Of a stretch of 64,000 nucleotides of DNA, positions 45,158-55,045 are shown in pieces; the stretch's first letter is position 1; the number at the start of each line of letters is the position of its first letter. The stretch lies in the NCBI RefSeq assembly GCF_001553855.1, contig NZ_LQWV01000001.1, positions 124,001-188,000 on the forward strand, given 5' to 3'. The translations under genes were made by a program, and so were the position numbers. The notes under the pieces are model-generated. The model ran no database searches, was not told the DNA's origin, and saw only the letters and a program-made list of their open reading frames with translations. Origin of the DNA: Streptococcus gordonii. GTDB lineage: Bacteria; Bacillota; Bacilli; Lactobacillales; Streptococcaceae.

Positions 45158-46103
45158 TGTAGCAAAACTTGCAGGAGTCAGCCCCACAACTGTTTCTCGC
45201 GTCATCAACAGAAAAGGCTATTTATCCGACAAAACGATTTCTAAGGTTGAGGCAGCCATGCGAGAGTTGGCCTACAAACCCAACAATCTGGCGCGCAGCC
45301 TCCAAGGAAAATCAGCTAAGCTAATCGGGCTTATTTTCCCTAATATCAGCAATGTCTTTTATGCAGAATTAATTGGTAAATTGGAGCACGAGCTCTTTAA
45401 ACAGGGCTATAAAACCATCATCTGCAATAGTGAGCATGACTCAGACAAGGAGCGTGAATACCTTGAGATGCTGGAAGCCAATCAGGTGGACGGCATTATT
45501 TCCGGCAGCCACAATCTAGGCATTGAGGACTACAATCGCGTGACTGCGCCAATTATTGCCTTCGACCGCAATCTTTCGCCGGATATCCCTGTCGTCTCTT
45601 CAGACAACTACGGAGGCGGAGTGCTGGCGGCTCAAACCTTGGTCAAGGCTGGTGCGCAAAACATCATCATGATTACTGGCAATGACAATTCCAACTCACC
45701 AACCGGCCTGCGCCATGCTGGCTTTGCTTCCGTCCTACCTGATGCACCTATTATCAATGTGTCCAGTGATTTTTCTCCCGTCCGAAAGGAAATGGAAATC
45801 AAGCAAATTCTGACTCAGACCAAACCTGATGGCATTTTTACATCAGACGATCTGACAGCCATCTTAATTATGAAGGTCGCTCAAGAGCTGGACATTAAGG
45901 TTCCCGAAGACTTAAAAATCATTGGCTACGATGGCACCTACTTTGTGGAGAACTACTACCCACAGCTGGCAACGATCAAGCAACCACTGAGAGATATAGC
46001 TCGTCTATCTGTAGACCTACTCCTCAAAAAGATTGCTGGCAACGAAGTTCAAACGACTGGTTATTTCCTACCAGTTAGTCTATTACCTGGAAAAAGAATT
46101 TGA
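45138..46103 (+). CDS. scrR: LacI-family sucrose operon repressor ScrR
   Basis: A 321-residue LacI/GalR regulator that starts inside the end of scrB. The N-terminal helix-turn-helix and hinge are MVAKLTDVAKLAGVSPTTVS and YKPNNLARSLQGKSAKLIGL, followed by the periplasmic-binding-protein-like effector domain (LIFPNISNVFYAELIGKLEH ... IGYDGTYFVENYYPQLATI). In oral streptococci ScrR represses scrA and scrB; two matching operator-like sites lie between those genes. A terminator follows the stop. Confidence 0.94.
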   Translation: MVAKLTDVAKLAGVSPTTVSRVINRKGYLSDKTISKVEAAMRELAYKPNNLARSLQGKSAKLIGLIFPNISNVFYAELIGKLEHELFKQGYKTIICNSEHDSDKEREYLEMLEANQVDGIISGSHNLGIEDYNRVTAPIIAFDRNLSPDIPVVSSDNYGGGVLAAQTLVKAGAQNIIMITGNDNSNSPTGLRHAGFASVLPDAPIINVSSDFSPVRKEMEIKQILTQTKPDGIFTSDDLTAILIMKVAQELDIKVPEDLKIIGYDGTYFVENYYPQLATIKQPLRDIARLSVDLLLKKIAGNEVQTTGYFLPVSLLPGKRI

Positions 46104-46115
46104 TTTTTATCCCAA

Positions 46116-46149
46116 AAAAGACAACCTCAAAAAAGAGGTTGTCTTTTTA
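46116..46149. terminator. Terminator between scrR and the acid phosphatase gene
   Basis: AAAAGACAACCTC / GAGGTTGTCTTTT perfect stem, with A run and T run, serving both converging genes. Confidence 0.88.
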
Positions 46150-46176
46150 TGTCTAATCTTTCAAAAAGCTCTCAGA

Positions 46177-47034
46177 CTATTTATCAAAGCTTTCTAAGGC
46201 TTTTTCACGTTCTTCAACTTGACCCTTGGCGTCTAATTTTTCGCCCTTGTAAACTGTGGATTCCCATGATCCATACATTGGGTTAGGGAAGATAATGAAT
46301 TTTTCACCAAATTCTTTTTGAAGTTCGTCCAATTTCTTGTCACGCTCTTCAGAAGACTTTTTGGAGAAGTCTGCAAAGTCGACTAAATTATCCCCAAATA
46401 GCATAACTAGATTTGTTGTCTCTTGAACTTTTTGACGACGTCCTTCTTTTGACTTGACGCCTTCTTCCAAGAACATCAAATGGTCACGCCCCTGAACAGG
46501 AATGCCTTCTTTTTCTAAGTTCTTAATGGTTGCATCTACCTGACTAGCTGCGCGGTCAGAAACATAGTAAATTTGTACACCATTTTCATTGGCAAATTGG
46601 AGAAAGTCCTTTGCTCCTGGAACAGCTTTAGCCTCCGCCTTTTGCACCCAAACATCCCAATTTTCAGGTGTAAATGCCGTGCCATCCTTTACATTTTTCA
46701 CTTGATATGGGCTGTTATCAAGTACAGTCTCATCCAAGTCTAAGACGATAGAATATGGTTTTTCTGTCGGTGTTTTTAATAATTCTTTCAGACGATTCGT
46801 TGCAACATTATAGCCTTGTAAATACAAAGCCTTGGTTTCAGCCGCCTTTTGATACCAAAGAGTAGACATGGTATTTTCTCTCGAACGAAGCTGTTCATAG
46901 GTCATCGAAATCTTATTATCCGATGTACTGCTCTCTGTTGTCTTATTTTCTGTTGGTTTCGGAGCACAGCTCGTCAGAATAATAACTGATGCCAATGCAG
47001 AAAAAATGGTTACGGTAGCTTTCGTTGCTTTCAT
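46177..47034 (-). CDS. lppC: Class C acid phosphatase lipoprotein, e(P4) family
   Basis: The 285-residue precursor has a lipoprotein signal peptide with lipobox LTSC (Cys 23) and a Thr/Ser-rich linker. The HAD-type class C phosphatase motif is IVLDLDETVLDN near residue 98, with further acidic motifs YVSDRAA and LFGDNLVDFAD; GRRQKVQ supplies the basic residue. It acts on the outer membrane face and in relatives removes phosphate from nucleotides and other esters. Its promoter is strong and carries a cre-like sequence over the -10. Confidence 0.93.
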   Translation of the reverse strand: MKATKATVTIFSALASVIILTSCAPKPTENKTTESSTSDNKISMTYEQLRSRENTMSTLWYQKAAETKALYLQGYNVATNRLKELLKTPTEKPYSIVLDLDETVLDNSPYQVKNVKDGTAFTPENWDVWVQKAEAKAVPGAKDFLQFANENGVQIYYVSDRAASQVDATIKNLEKEGIPVQGRDHLMFLEEGVKSKEGRRQKVQETTNLVMLFGDNLVDFADFSKKSSEERDKKLDELQKEFGEKFIIFPNPMYGSWESTVYKGEKLDAKGQVEEREKALESFDK

Positions 47035-47067
47035 AAAAAAACATCCTCCTAATATTAATCTAATAAA

Positions 47068-47095
47068 ATTATAACGTTTTCATAATGATTGTCAA
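47068..47095 (-). promoter_or_regulatory. lppC promoter with cre-like overlap
   Basis: Minus strand TTGACA (47090-47095), 16 bases, TATAAT (47068-47073). TGAAAACGTTATAA (47069-47082, minus) resembles a cre site and overlaps the -10. The rest of 47035-47224 holds no supported gene. Confidence 0.7.
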
Positions 47096-47224
47096 GAAAG
47101 ACTCCTAGCTTAGCATCTAATAATTTGCTATTTTTTGAAGGACTAGCTTCACGTAAAAGGGTTTTGATCTTTTGTATTACTTCACCACTAGCTCCATCTG
47201 CATTCTTTTTAGATTCCTTACAGA

Positions 47225-47256
47225 AAAAAGCCGAGATAAGAATCTCAGCTTTTTTA
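47225..47256 (-). terminator. Terminator after nusB
   Basis: AAAAAGCYGAGAT stem with T run on the minus strand; it begins within the last codons of nusB. Confidence 0.8.
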
Positions 47257-47679
47257 TTCTTCTGTAACAAATTGACTCAAAATCCCATTGATAAACTTAC
47301 TTGATTTTTCATCTGAGAATTTTTTCGCCAGCTCAATAGCCTCGTTAACTGCAACAAGCTGTGGTGTCTCGTCATATTCTAGTAGCTCATACAAACCTAA
47401 ACGCAGAATATTTTTCTCTACCAGAGTCAAACGATCCAAGGTCCAACCAGCCTTCAAATACTGAGTAATCTTATCATCGAGCTCACTTTTGGATTGCATA
47501 ACGCCATTAACTAGATTAAGCAAGAAGATTGGAAGTTCAACTTGTTCCTCTTCTTCCTTATCATGTAGATAAGCAAAGCGACAAGCTTCAACTATATCTC
47601 CATCATACTCCAGACTCATCAATGCCTGAAATGCGCGCTCACGTAAATCACGTCTTGAGTCTACCATTACCTTACTCAT
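47254..47679 (-). CDS. nusB: Transcription antitermination factor NusB
   Basis: The start is the ATG at 47679 ([20 protein letters not shown]), which overlaps the Asp23 stop by eight bases (ATGAGTAA) and has GAGGA upstream; 141 residues. All-helical NusB fold: [20 protein letters not shown] at the N-terminus (boxA RNA contact) and [20 protein letters not shown] with the conserved [20 protein letters not shown] segment. It works with NusE in antitermination of rRNA transcription. Operon efp-Asp23-nusB. Confidence 0.93.
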   Translation of the reverse strand: MSKVMVDSRRDLRERAFQALMSLEYDGDIVEACRFAYLHDKEEEEQVELPIFLLNLVNGVMQSKSELDDKITQYLKAGWTLDRLTLVEKNILRLGLYELLEYDETPQLVAVNEAIELAKKFSDEKSSKFINGILSQFVTEE

Positions 47680-48061
47680 TGAGGAAATCCTCGTCAAATA
47701 AATCAGCCATATCTGGTTTTGGAGATTTTTCTGGAACAATACCTGCAACATGGACATTAACAGCCGACAAACTTACATCTGCCATATCATGGACAGCACT
47801 TTTCACAGCCTTTTGAATAGCCATAGCAACGGTAGGAACCCCTACACCATATTCCAAGTAAAGATAAATATCCACTGTCACATCGCCATTATCCGCAGTA
47901 TGAAGATAGACCCCACGACTCAAAGAACGCTTAGCTAAGCTATCTGACATACTCTTGTTTGCAAAAGAGTGAACTCCGTCTACTTTTGCAGTTGCAATCG
48001 CAATGATTTTTTCCAAAACGCGTGGCGCAATAACAATTTCACCTAATTGTTCAGTTGCCAT
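47672..48061 (-). CDS. Asp23/Gls24 family envelope stress response protein
   Basis: A 129-residue Asp23/Gls24-domain protein: [20 protein letters not shown], then [10 protein letters not shown], and [20 protein letters not shown]. Members form membrane-associated assemblies and are linked to cell-envelope stress; YqhY, the one encoded next to nusB in Firmicutes, is linked to acetyl-CoA carboxylase control in Bacillus. Position between efp and nusB identifies this as the YqhY type. It is coupled to nusB by overlap. Confidence 0.9.
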   Translation of the reverse strand: MATEQLGEIVIAPRVLEKIIAIATAKVDGVHSFANKSMSDSLAKRSLSRGVYLHTADNGDVTVDIYLYLEYGVGVPTVAMAIQKAVKSAVHDMADVSLSAVNVHVAGIVPEKSPKPDMADLFDEDFLNE

Positions 48062-48080
48062 AGTGATTACCTCTTCTATA

Positions 48081-48641
48081 TTATGCGCGAGAAACGTAAG
48101 TTCCTTCTGCAGTGTTGATGATCAATTTTTGTCCAACTTCAATAAAGTCTGGAACGTTAACGACAAGACCAGTTTCAAGAGTAGCTGGTTTACCAGAACC
48201 AGTTACAGTAGCACCCTTGATTGATGGTTGAGTTTCAGTTACAACTAATTCAACAGTTGTTGGCACTGTCACACCAATCACTTCGCTTCCATAGAACTGG
48301 ATTTTTACGTCAGAGTTTTCAAGGATGTATTTCAATTCATCTTCAACATTGACTACTGGGATTTCATATTGGTCATAGGTTTCAGTATTCATGAAGTAAG
48401 CAGTGTCATCCATTTGGTACAAGTATTGAGCTGGAACAGTTTCAATAATAGCTTGCTCAAATTTTTCTTCTGGACGGTAGCTTGTATCAAAAGTTGAACC
48501 AGTACGAACGTCACGCAATTTCATACGCATGATCGTATTTCCTTTACCTGGTTTATGGTGGCTTGCTTCCAAAACGCGGATCAATTTGCCATCAGCTGTT
48601 TCAAAAGTCATACCAGCTTTCAATTTACTTGCTTCAATCAT
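48081..48641 (-). CDS. efp: Translation elongation factor P
   Basis: At 186 residues this is full-length EF-P, with a KOW-like N-domain, then two OB domains. The loop that enters the peptidyl-transferase centre is [13 protein letters not shown], near residue 32, and has Lys at its tip. EF-P relieves ribosome stalling at polyproline. The C-terminal [20 protein letters not shown] signature is present. A promoter (TTGAGA, 17 bases, TACAAT) lies upstream and covers efp, Asp23 and nusB. Confidence 0.96.
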   Translation of the reverse strand: MIEASKLKAGMTFETADGKLIRVLEASHHKPGKGNTIMRMKLRDVRTGSTFDTSYRPEEKFEQAIIETVPAQYLYQMDDTAYFMNTETYDQYEIPVVNVEDELKYILENSDVKIQFYGSEVIGVTVPTTVELVVTETQPSIKGATVTGSGKPATLETGLVVNVPDFIEVGQKLIINTAEGTYVSRA

Positions 48642-48775
48642 GTGATTTTTACCTCTTTAATAAATAATTTACTCTTTATTGTACCATAAAGCCTGATAAT
48701 TCTCAAATAACAATCAACTCCAATTGGTTGCAGTTACTAAATTTTCAGACTTGTTCACCATACCGTACACTTACT

Positions 48776-49879
48776 TCAGTCTACTGGAACGATATTTCCT
48801 TCTTCATCTTTCTTGACATGGACATATTTCCCATCCACCTCAATATAAAATGTTTTTTCCTTGCCTTGAGAAGACGAAACTTGTTGTTGGAGTTCTCCAC
48901 CTAAGGCTTGGCCAAGGTTCATCCCCATCAAAAGATTCATGCCGTTTCCGCCTTCGTTTTTGGCTGCAGCAATCAAAGCCTCATTACGCGCCCTGCGTTC
49001 TTCAATTTCGATCGTGTTGTATTTCATAGCCACCAACTCACTATCAAGCTTTCGAACAGTCGCCATGCTATCTTCATCATAGCTTAGGTCTTCAAGGAGG
49101 ACATTGGTTACTTCCAAGCCATATAAGCTCGTCCAAGTTTGATTGACCTCTTGTTTTGCAAGTTCATTAAAGACTTCTTGATTAGCATTGAGGCTATAGA
49201 TATCTACGTGATTGTCAGCAGTATACTTTGCGATGGCAACCGCAATCTTTGGTGGCAGATTTTGGCGCAGGGTTCCTTTTGCTACATCTTGTAAGGTAAA
49301 TGGTTGATCCACCGTAATCTGACGACTTACAGAACTAATATAAAAGAGAACTGGATCCGCAATTTTGACATCGTACAGCCCGTAAAATCTGATACTAAGC
49401 AGTTGTTGATAACGTTCACTAAAGTATTCAACAGGGTTTTGAGTTCCAAATTTATTACCTGTGAAAGGCTGGATCTTGAAATAAATAATTTCTTGTTGGG
49501 TCACAACTTGTCCGCCAAATGAGAAGCGATTCTTAAAGTTTTCCCAAGTTCCTTTGATCCCACCTTTTTCTAGTAACCAAGCATTGTCGCCAGCTTGCCA
49601 TTCGTGACTACCAGCTTCCAAAAGTTCTCCCAGAAAAGTTCCATTGTTGACCAATAAAGCCACATAGCCTTGAGGAACAATTACCAAAGAGCCATCCGTT
49701 AAAAGACCGGTATTTTGATTGCCGTGTCGAGATTGACCATCAGGGTCTTTTGTCAACAAAACACCTTTAACTGCCAAGGCTTCTGACGGAACTGACTCAG
49801 GCAGAACAACCGCTTCTTTAAACTTGCTATCACGAAAGCTACTGATGCCCCCAGAAAGGGCTGCTTTAATAAATCCCAT
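48776..49879 (-). CDS. SPFH-domain protein (YdjI-like)
   Basis: A 367-residue protein of the SPFH/virion-core-like group related to Bacillus YdjI. The N-terminus (MGFIKAALSGGISSFRDSKF) lacks a membrane helix. An SPFH body follows, about 40-290 (VIVPQGYVALLVNNGTFLGE ... TLQDVAKGTLRQNLPPKIAV). After the RRARNEALIAAAKNEGGNGM helix comes a Gly/Met/Gln-rich region and a short C-terminal strand motif (KTFYIEVDGKYVHVKKDEEG). In Bacillus the partner genes act at the membrane under stress. It follows the zinc-ribbon gene by eight bases. Confidence 0.8.
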   Translation of the reverse strand: MGFIKAALSGGISSFRDSKFKEAVVLPESVPSEALAVKGVLLTKDPDGQSRHGNQNTGLLTDGSLVIVPQGYVALLVNNGTFLGELLEAGSHEWQAGDNAWLLEKGGIKGTWENFKNRFSFGGQVVTQQEIIYFKIQPFTGNKFGTQNPVEYFSERYQQLLSIRFYGLYDVKIADPVLFYISSVSRQITVDQPFTLQDVAKGTLRQNLPPKIAVAIAKYTADNHVDIYSLNANQEVFNELAKQEVNQTWTSLYGLEVTNVLLEDLSYDEDSMATVRKLDSELVAMKYNTIEIEERRARNEALIAAAKNEGGNGMNLLMGMNLGQALGGELQQQVSSSQGKEKTFYIEVDGKYVHVKKDEEGNIVPVD

Positions 49880-49887
49880 ACTATCTC

Positions 49888-50820
49888 CTATTTATAAAAT
49901 TCAATTTCATCGACAACATCATAGGTATCCAAGAGCCAATCCTGAGCTGTTCGTACCAAGGAAGCCTGACAGTATTCACACTTGGAAACAGATTCAATCG
50001 TCAGAGGAGCCCCACAGTTTGGACAGTGGTCACTAAGAATGTCAGTCTTCGTAACTTCTTCAGTCTTAGCATCATGCAGACGAATGAAGTTTAGGCGATA
50101 GACTGTAAATAAGTCCTTGGTTGGATCACCTTCGATAATCCGACCTGTTTCATCGTCCCTGATATAATCCCTCATAGTCGATGACAAGATCACTTCCAAT
50201 CTATCATGTCCTTGCGGATTTGGATAGAAGTCCTTAATCTTAGAATTTTCTACTCGTACACGTTCCAAGACATTGGTCGTTTTCGCTCGAATATGCTCCT
50301 GTAGCTGAGTGCTGTGCTGGTCATAGAGACTCGGACTTTCTAAGCCACGAACCGAAGCCCAATCTTTCTCGGTCCAGGCAGATTGAAGTCGAAGGTAGAT
50401 TACCTTCACCTGTGACAAGAAACGCTCTTCATCAAAGTTTGGATCCTGTTGTTTCAGTTGTCTAATCGCTTCGAGATTATTCTGAATCGGCTTGCCGGCT
50501 CTTTCCTCAGTCGTTCTTTTTAATTCATTATTTGAAGAACTAGTATCATCTGTACCTTTTACTAAGTTATATAGTAAACCAATAACTCCACTGATGACAA
50601 CAACGGCAAAACTTCCCGAAGAACCCGAACCAGAGCTTGAGCTATAACTGCTCGAGCCACCAGACCAACTGTCTCCTCCAGACCAACTGCTTCCGCCACC
50701 CGAATCAATCAAGCTACTACCACCACTTTCAGAATTCCCCACACCAGCATCAACGGCAGGGGCTAAAAAGAAGAGCAGAACAAGAAAGATAGTCGCAAAT
50801 ACTAAAATACCTTTTTTCAT
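49888..50820 (-). CDS. Membrane protein with Ser/Gly-rich region, Tim44-like domain and zinc ribbon (YdjH-like)
   Basis: A 310-residue protein. It has an N-terminal signal-anchor (GILVFATIFLVLLFFLAPAV), a strongly Ser/Gly-rich stretch (about 30-75), a second hydrophobic segment (FAVVVISGVIGLLYNLV), then a Tim44-like domain (about 130-255, FDEERFLSQVKVIYLRLQSA) and a C-terminal zinc ribbon with two CxxC pairs (CPNCGAPL ... CEYCQASL). The order resembles Bacillus YdjH, encoded beside YdjI as here. It may tether the SPFH partner to the membrane; that is inference. Confidence 0.75.
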   Translation of the reverse strand: MKKGILVFATIFLVLLFFLAPAVDAGVGNSESGGSSLIDSGGGSSWSGGDSWSGGSSSYSSSSGSGSSGSFAVVVISGVIGLLYNLVKGTDDTSSSNNELKRTTEERAGKPIQNNLEAIRQLKQQDPNFDEERFLSQVKVIYLRLQSAWTEKDWASVRGLESPSLYDQHSTQLQEHIRAKTTNVLERVRVENSKIKDFYPNPQGHDRLEVILSSTMRDYIRDDETGRIIEGDPTKDLFTVYRLNFIRLHDAKTEEVTKTDILSDHCPNCGAPLTIESVSKCEYCQASLVRTAQDWLLDTYDVVDEIEFYK

Positions 50821-50871
50821 AAGCCTCTTTTTATCCTTTAAAATGAATAGGGTAAGAAAAGATTTCTTAAT

Positions 50872-51933
50872 CTAAATAACAATCAATTCTTTTGGCGCAA
50901 GGGTTAGGACTTCACAGCCTGTTTCTGTGATGATGAGATCGTCTTCAATACGGACACCGTATTTGCCGTCTAGATAAATACCCGGCTCATCCGTCAGGAC
51001 CATACCGGCCTCAATCGGCTCTTCTGACTTGCCGAAGTAAGGAATCTCGTGGATATCCAGACCGATACCGTGGCCAATCCCGTGGCTAAAGTAAGGACCA
51101 TATCCAGCATCGTTAATAATATGCCGCGGAATTCGGTCAAAATCAATCCGACTAAGCCCAGCCTTAGCAGCTTCTATCAGAGCTTGATTGCTGCGCAGGA
51201 CAATATCATAAATCTCCCGCTCTTCGTCTGTCACCCGCCCCACATGAATTGTCCGTGTCATATCGCTGACATAGTGATTGTAGTAGCAGCCAAAGTCCAT
51301 GGTCAGGGTTTCGCCATTTTGAATGACCTTTTCACTAGCCACACCGTGAGGCATAGCAGAGCGGTAGCCTGAAGCGATGATAAAGTCAAAAGAGGCACCT
51401 GAAGCACCTAGCTGACGCATCCGGGCATCTAAAAAGTTCATAACCGCCAGCTCAGTCGTCTCACCCGGCTTGATAAAGTCCAGTACATCTAGGAAGGCTT
51501 GATCTGAAATTTGGCAGGCCTTGCGAATGGTCGCGATTTCTTGCTCATCTTTAATCATGCGCAAATTCTCAATAAAACCAGTCATTGGTACTAGCTCATA
51601 GCCTGAGAAAAGACTTTCTAGCATCTTGAAATAAGCATAGGAAATCTCGTCATCAAAGCCAATTTTTTCCAGCTTGTCGTCCGCTATGATTTTAGCAATC
51701 TCACCAAGTGCGTCTCGCGTTTCAACAATATCAAATCCTTGAACTACTCCCTTGGCAATCAGTGTATAACGGGCATCCGTCAGGAAAATACGACGTGTCT
51801 TACTGATGAAAACTGTCGCCTCTGTTCCGCTAAAGCCAGTCAGATAGTATATATTTTTTAAATTGGTTACTAAGACAGCATCACATTCTGTCTGAGCCAA
51901 TGCTGCTTCAAATTTTTCAACTCTTGATAACAT
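50872..51933 (-). CDS. pepP: Xaa-Pro aminopeptidase/dipeptidase, M24 family
   Basis: The ATG at 51933 (MLSRVEKFEAALAQTECDAV) has GGAGG six bases before it; 353 residues. Creatinase-like N-domain (1-130), then the pita-bread M24 domain with metal ligands in TMDFGCYYN (Asp), HYVSDMTRT (Asp), HGIGHGIGLDIHE (His), LTDEPGIY (Glu) and VRIEDDLI (Glu). It removes residues next to proline from peptides in the cytoplasm. Whether it is a dipeptidase or an aminopeptidase cannot be decided here. It lies after uvrA, separated by a terminator. Confidence 0.88.
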   Translation of the reverse strand: MLSRVEKFEAALAQTECDAVLVTNLKNIYYLTGFSGTEATVFISKTRRIFLTDARYTLIAKGVVQGFDIVETRDALGEIAKIIADDKLEKIGFDDEISYAYFKMLESLFSGYELVPMTGFIENLRMIKDEQEIATIRKACQISDQAFLDVLDFIKPGETTELAVMNFLDARMRQLGASGASFDFIIASGYRSAMPHGVASEKVIQNGETLTMDFGCYYNHYVSDMTRTIHVGRVTDEEREIYDIVLRSNQALIEAAKAGLSRIDFDRIPRHIINDAGYGPYFSHGIGHGIGLDIHEIPYFGKSEEPIEAGMVLTDEPGIYLDGKYGVRIEDDLIITETGCEVLTLAPKELIVI

Positions 51934-52041
51934 TTCATACCTCCACAAAATAGTTAAGCATATTATATCAAAAAACAAATAAAAGAGAAGTATTTTTATC
52001 AAGCAATATTTCGGCCGTATTACTCAGAAATTCCACATAAC

Positions 52042-52076
52042 AAAAATCCCTGCCAACATGCAGACGGCAAGGATTT
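52042..52076 (-). terminator. Terminator after uvrA
   Basis: AAATCCYTGCC / GGCARGGATTT arms with TTTTTG on the minus strand. Confidence 0.8.
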
Positions 52077-52084
52077 ATAAAATA

Positions 52085-54916
52085 CTATTTTTGATGCAAC
52101 TTCTCTTTCAGATACTGACCAGTATAGCTAGTTGGGTTTGCGGCGATCTCCTCTGGTGTACCAGTTGCAATAATCGTACCACCACCGACACCACCTTCTG
52201 GGCCTAAATCAATAATATGGTCAGCTGTCTTAATCACATCTAGATTGTGCTCAATAACTAAGACGGTATTTCCATCATCAACGAAACGATCCAGAACTTT
52301 TAGCAAGCGAGAGATATCCTCTGTATGAAGGCCAGTCGTCGGTTCATCCAAGATATAGAGCGACTTGCCGGTCGATCTCTTGTGAAGCTCACTAGCCAGC
52401 TTCATCCGCTGGGCTTCACCACCCGATAGAGTAGTCGCTGGCTGTCCTAAAGTAACATACCCTAGGCCCACATCTTTAATTGTTTGTAGCTTCCGATTGA
52501 TCTTTGGAATATGTTTGAAGAAATCAACTGCATCATTGACTGTCATATCTAAGATTTGTGAGATATTTTTTTCCTTGTAGTGTACTTCTAAGGTCTCACT
52601 GTTGTAGCGTCTTCCATGACAAACTTCACAAGGAACATAAACATCTGGTAAGAAATGCATTTCGATTTTGATGATACCGTCACCCGAGCAAGCCTCACAA
52701 CGGCCACCCTTCACGTTAAAACTAAAACGACCCTTCTTATAGCCACGAATCTTGGCTTCATTGGTTTGAGCAAAAAGATCCCGAATATCATCAAAAACTC
52801 CAGTGTAGGTGGCAGGGTTGGAGCGCGGTGTCCGACCAATTGGACTTTGATCAATATCGATTAAACGATCTATATAATCTACTCCAGAGATCGTTTTAAA
52901 TTTTCCAGGCTTATCCGAATTACGATTGAGTCTTTGAGCCAAGGTCTTTTTTAGAATAGAGTTGACCAAGGTCGATTTGCCGGATCCCGAAACTCCCGTC
53001 ACAGCGATAAACTTCCCAAGTGGGAAACGAGCTGTAATGTTCTGTAAATTATTTTCAGCCGCACCTGTAATTTCGATAAAACGCCCATTTCCTACACGAC
53101 GTTCCAGTGGTACTGGAATTTCACGCTTGCCTGATAGGTACTGTCCAGTGATAGACTTCTTATTCTTAGCCACTTGTGCAGGAGTACCAGCTGCAACTAT
53201 TTCACCACCAAAGACTCCTGCTCCTGGCCCGACATCAATCAGCCAGTCAGCCTCCCGCATGGTGTCCTCATCGTGCTCAACCACGATGAGGGTATTTCCT
53301 AGGTCACGCATCTTCTTAAGGCTGGCAATCAGGCGGTCATTGTCACGCTGGTGCAAGCCAATCGATGGTTCATCAAGAATATAAAGAACGCCACTCAAAT
53401 TAGAACCAATCTGGGTCGCCAAGCGAATCCGCTGGCTTTCGCCTCCTGATAATGTACCAGCAGAACGAGATAGGGTCAAGTAATTAAGACCAACGTTATT
53501 GAGGAAGGTTAGCCGATCATGAATTTCTTTGAGAATAGGCCGAGCAATCGTAGCTTCGTTGTCTGTCAAGCTAAGCTTGTCCAACTGAAGCAAATGATCT
53601 GCAATGGACAAGTCTGAAATCTCACCAATATGCAAACCTGCTTCACCCCCAACCCTGACTGATAAGGCCTGAGGACTAAGACGATAGCCATGACACGCTA
53701 CACAGGACAACTCATTCATATAGGTTCGCATCTGGGTCCGAGTATAGTCACTATTGGTCTCATGGTAGCGACGGTTGATATTGGTCACCACTCCCTCAAA
53801 AGGAATGTCAATATCTCGCACGCCTCCAAATTCATTTTCATAGTGGAAATGGAATTCTCGTCCATCTGAGCCAAAGAAAATCAATTGCTTTTCTTCTTCA
53901 CTTAGCTCTTCAAAAGGTTTGTCCATATCAATGCCAAAGGAGGTCATCGCCTGTTCTAGCATCTGCGGATAGTAGTTGGAAGAGATCGGATTCCAGGGTG
54001 CCAGTGCACCTTCTCGTAAAGTCATACTAGAATCTGGCACCACAAGATCTAAGTCTACTTCTAGTTTTACTCCCAAGCCATCACAGTCCGGACAAGAGCC
54101 AAAGGGCGCATTGAAAGAGAAGAGACGTGGCTCAAGTTCTGGCACCGTAAAGCCACAAACCGGACAGGCATAATGCTCAGAAAAGAGCAGTTCTTTCCCA
54201 TCCATGGTATCAATAACTACATAGCCCTCTGCAATCCGTAAAGCAGCTTCGACCGAATCAAAAAGACGACTTCTCACTCCCTCTTTGATGACAATTCTGT
54301 CTACCACAACCTCAATGTCATGTTGCTTGCTCTTTGATAGGTCAGGAACTTCTGTCACATCGTAAATTTCACCATCCACGCGCACTCGGACGTAGCCATC
54401 TTTCTGAATTTTATCAAAGACAGTCTTATGCTGGCCCTTTTTCTTGCGGATAACTGGCGCCAAAATCTGCAAGCGCTGGCGCTCTGGAAGCTCCAAGACT
54501 TGGTCTACAATCTGCTCAACAGAGGAAGCCGTAATAGCTCCGTGGCCGTTGACACAGTATGGCGTGCCAACACGGGCATAGAGCAAGCGCAAGTAGTCAT
54601 TGATTTCAGTAACAGTTCCCACAGTTGAACGGGGATTTTTACTAGTCGTCTTTTGATCGATGGAAATAGCCGGGCTAAGACCATCAATTGAGTCCACATC
54701 CGGCTTTTCCATATTACCTAAGAACTGCCGAGCATAGGCCGACAAACTCTCAACATAGCGACGTTGCCCCTCAGCATAGAGAGTGTCAAAAGCCAGACTA
54801 GACTTACCTGAACCGGATAATCCTGTCACCACAACCAGCTTGTCTCTAGGAATTTCTACATCAATATTTTTTAGATTATGAGCTCGCGCTCCATGGATCA
54901 CAATTTTATCTTGCAT
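52085..54916 (-). CDS. uvrA: Excinuclease ABC subunit A
   Basis: The 943-residue protein is full length. Two ABC ATPase modules: Walker [13 protein letters not shown] near residue 31 and [12 protein letters not shown] near 645, signature motifs [12 protein letters not shown] and [12 protein letters not shown], and Walker [11 protein letters not shown] and [10 protein letters not shown]. Zinc modules contribute CPVCG ... CPDCDG and CEACSGDG ... [10 protein letters not shown]. UvrA finds DNA damage and loads UvrB in nucleotide excision repair. Divergent from corA. Confidence 0.97.
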   Translation of the reverse strand: MQDKIVIHGARAHNLKNIDVEIPRDKLVVVTGLSGSGKSSLAFDTLYAEGQRRYVESLSAYARQFLGNMEKPDVDSIDGLSPAISIDQKTTSKNPRSTVGTVTEINDYLRLLYARVGTPYCVNGHGAITASSVEQIVDQVLELPERQRLQILAPVIRKKKGQHKTVFDKIQKDGYVRVRVDGEIYDVTEVPDLSKSKQHDIEVVVDRIVIKEGVRSRLFDSVEAALRIAEGYVVIDTMDGKELLFSEHYACPVCGFTVPELEPRLFSFNAPFGSCPDCDGLGVKLEVDLDLVVPDSSMTLREGALAPWNPISSNYYPQMLEQAMTSFGIDMDKPFEELSEEEKQLIFFGSDGREFHFHYENEFGGVRDIDIPFEGVVTNINRRYHETNSDYTRTQMRTYMNELSCVACHGYRLSPQALSVRVGGEAGLHIGEISDLSIADHLLQLDKLSLTDNEATIARPILKEIHDRLTFLNNVGLNYLTLSRSAGTLSGGESQRIRLATQIGSNLSGVLYILDEPSIGLHQRDNDRLIASLKKMRDLGNTLIVVEHDEDTMREADWLIDVGPGAGVFGGEIVAAGTPAQVAKNKKSITGQYLSGKREIPVPLERRVGNGRFIEITGAAENNLQNITARFPLGKFIAVTGVSGSGKSTLVNSILKKTLAQRLNRNSDKPGKFKTISGVDYIDRLIDIDQSPIGRTPRSNPATYTGVFDDIRDLFAQTNEAKIRGYKKGRFSFNVKGGRCEACSGDGIIKIEMHFLPDVYVPCEVCHGRRYNSETLEVHYKEKNISQILDMTVNDAVDFFKHIPKINRKLQTIKDVGLGYVTLGQPATTLSGGEAQRMKLASELHKRSTGKSLYILDEPTTGLHTEDISRLLKVLDRFVDDGNTVLVIEHNLDVIKTADHIIDLGPEGGVGGGTIIATGTPEEIAANPTSYTGQYLKEKLHQK

Positions 54917-55045
54917 CTTAACCTCATTTCACTTTGAACATTCTCTATTATATCAAAATTTTCTCTATTCTTTTGCTCCAAAAATCGTGAATTTATAGTA
55001 TAATAGTACGGTGTCTAAAAAAACAATCTGGAAAGGGAAAAGAGC

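Noticed and set aside
47055..47270. 71-codon minus-strand frame after nusB
   Set aside because: It runs through the nusB terminator and the lppC promoter, and has no ribosome site.
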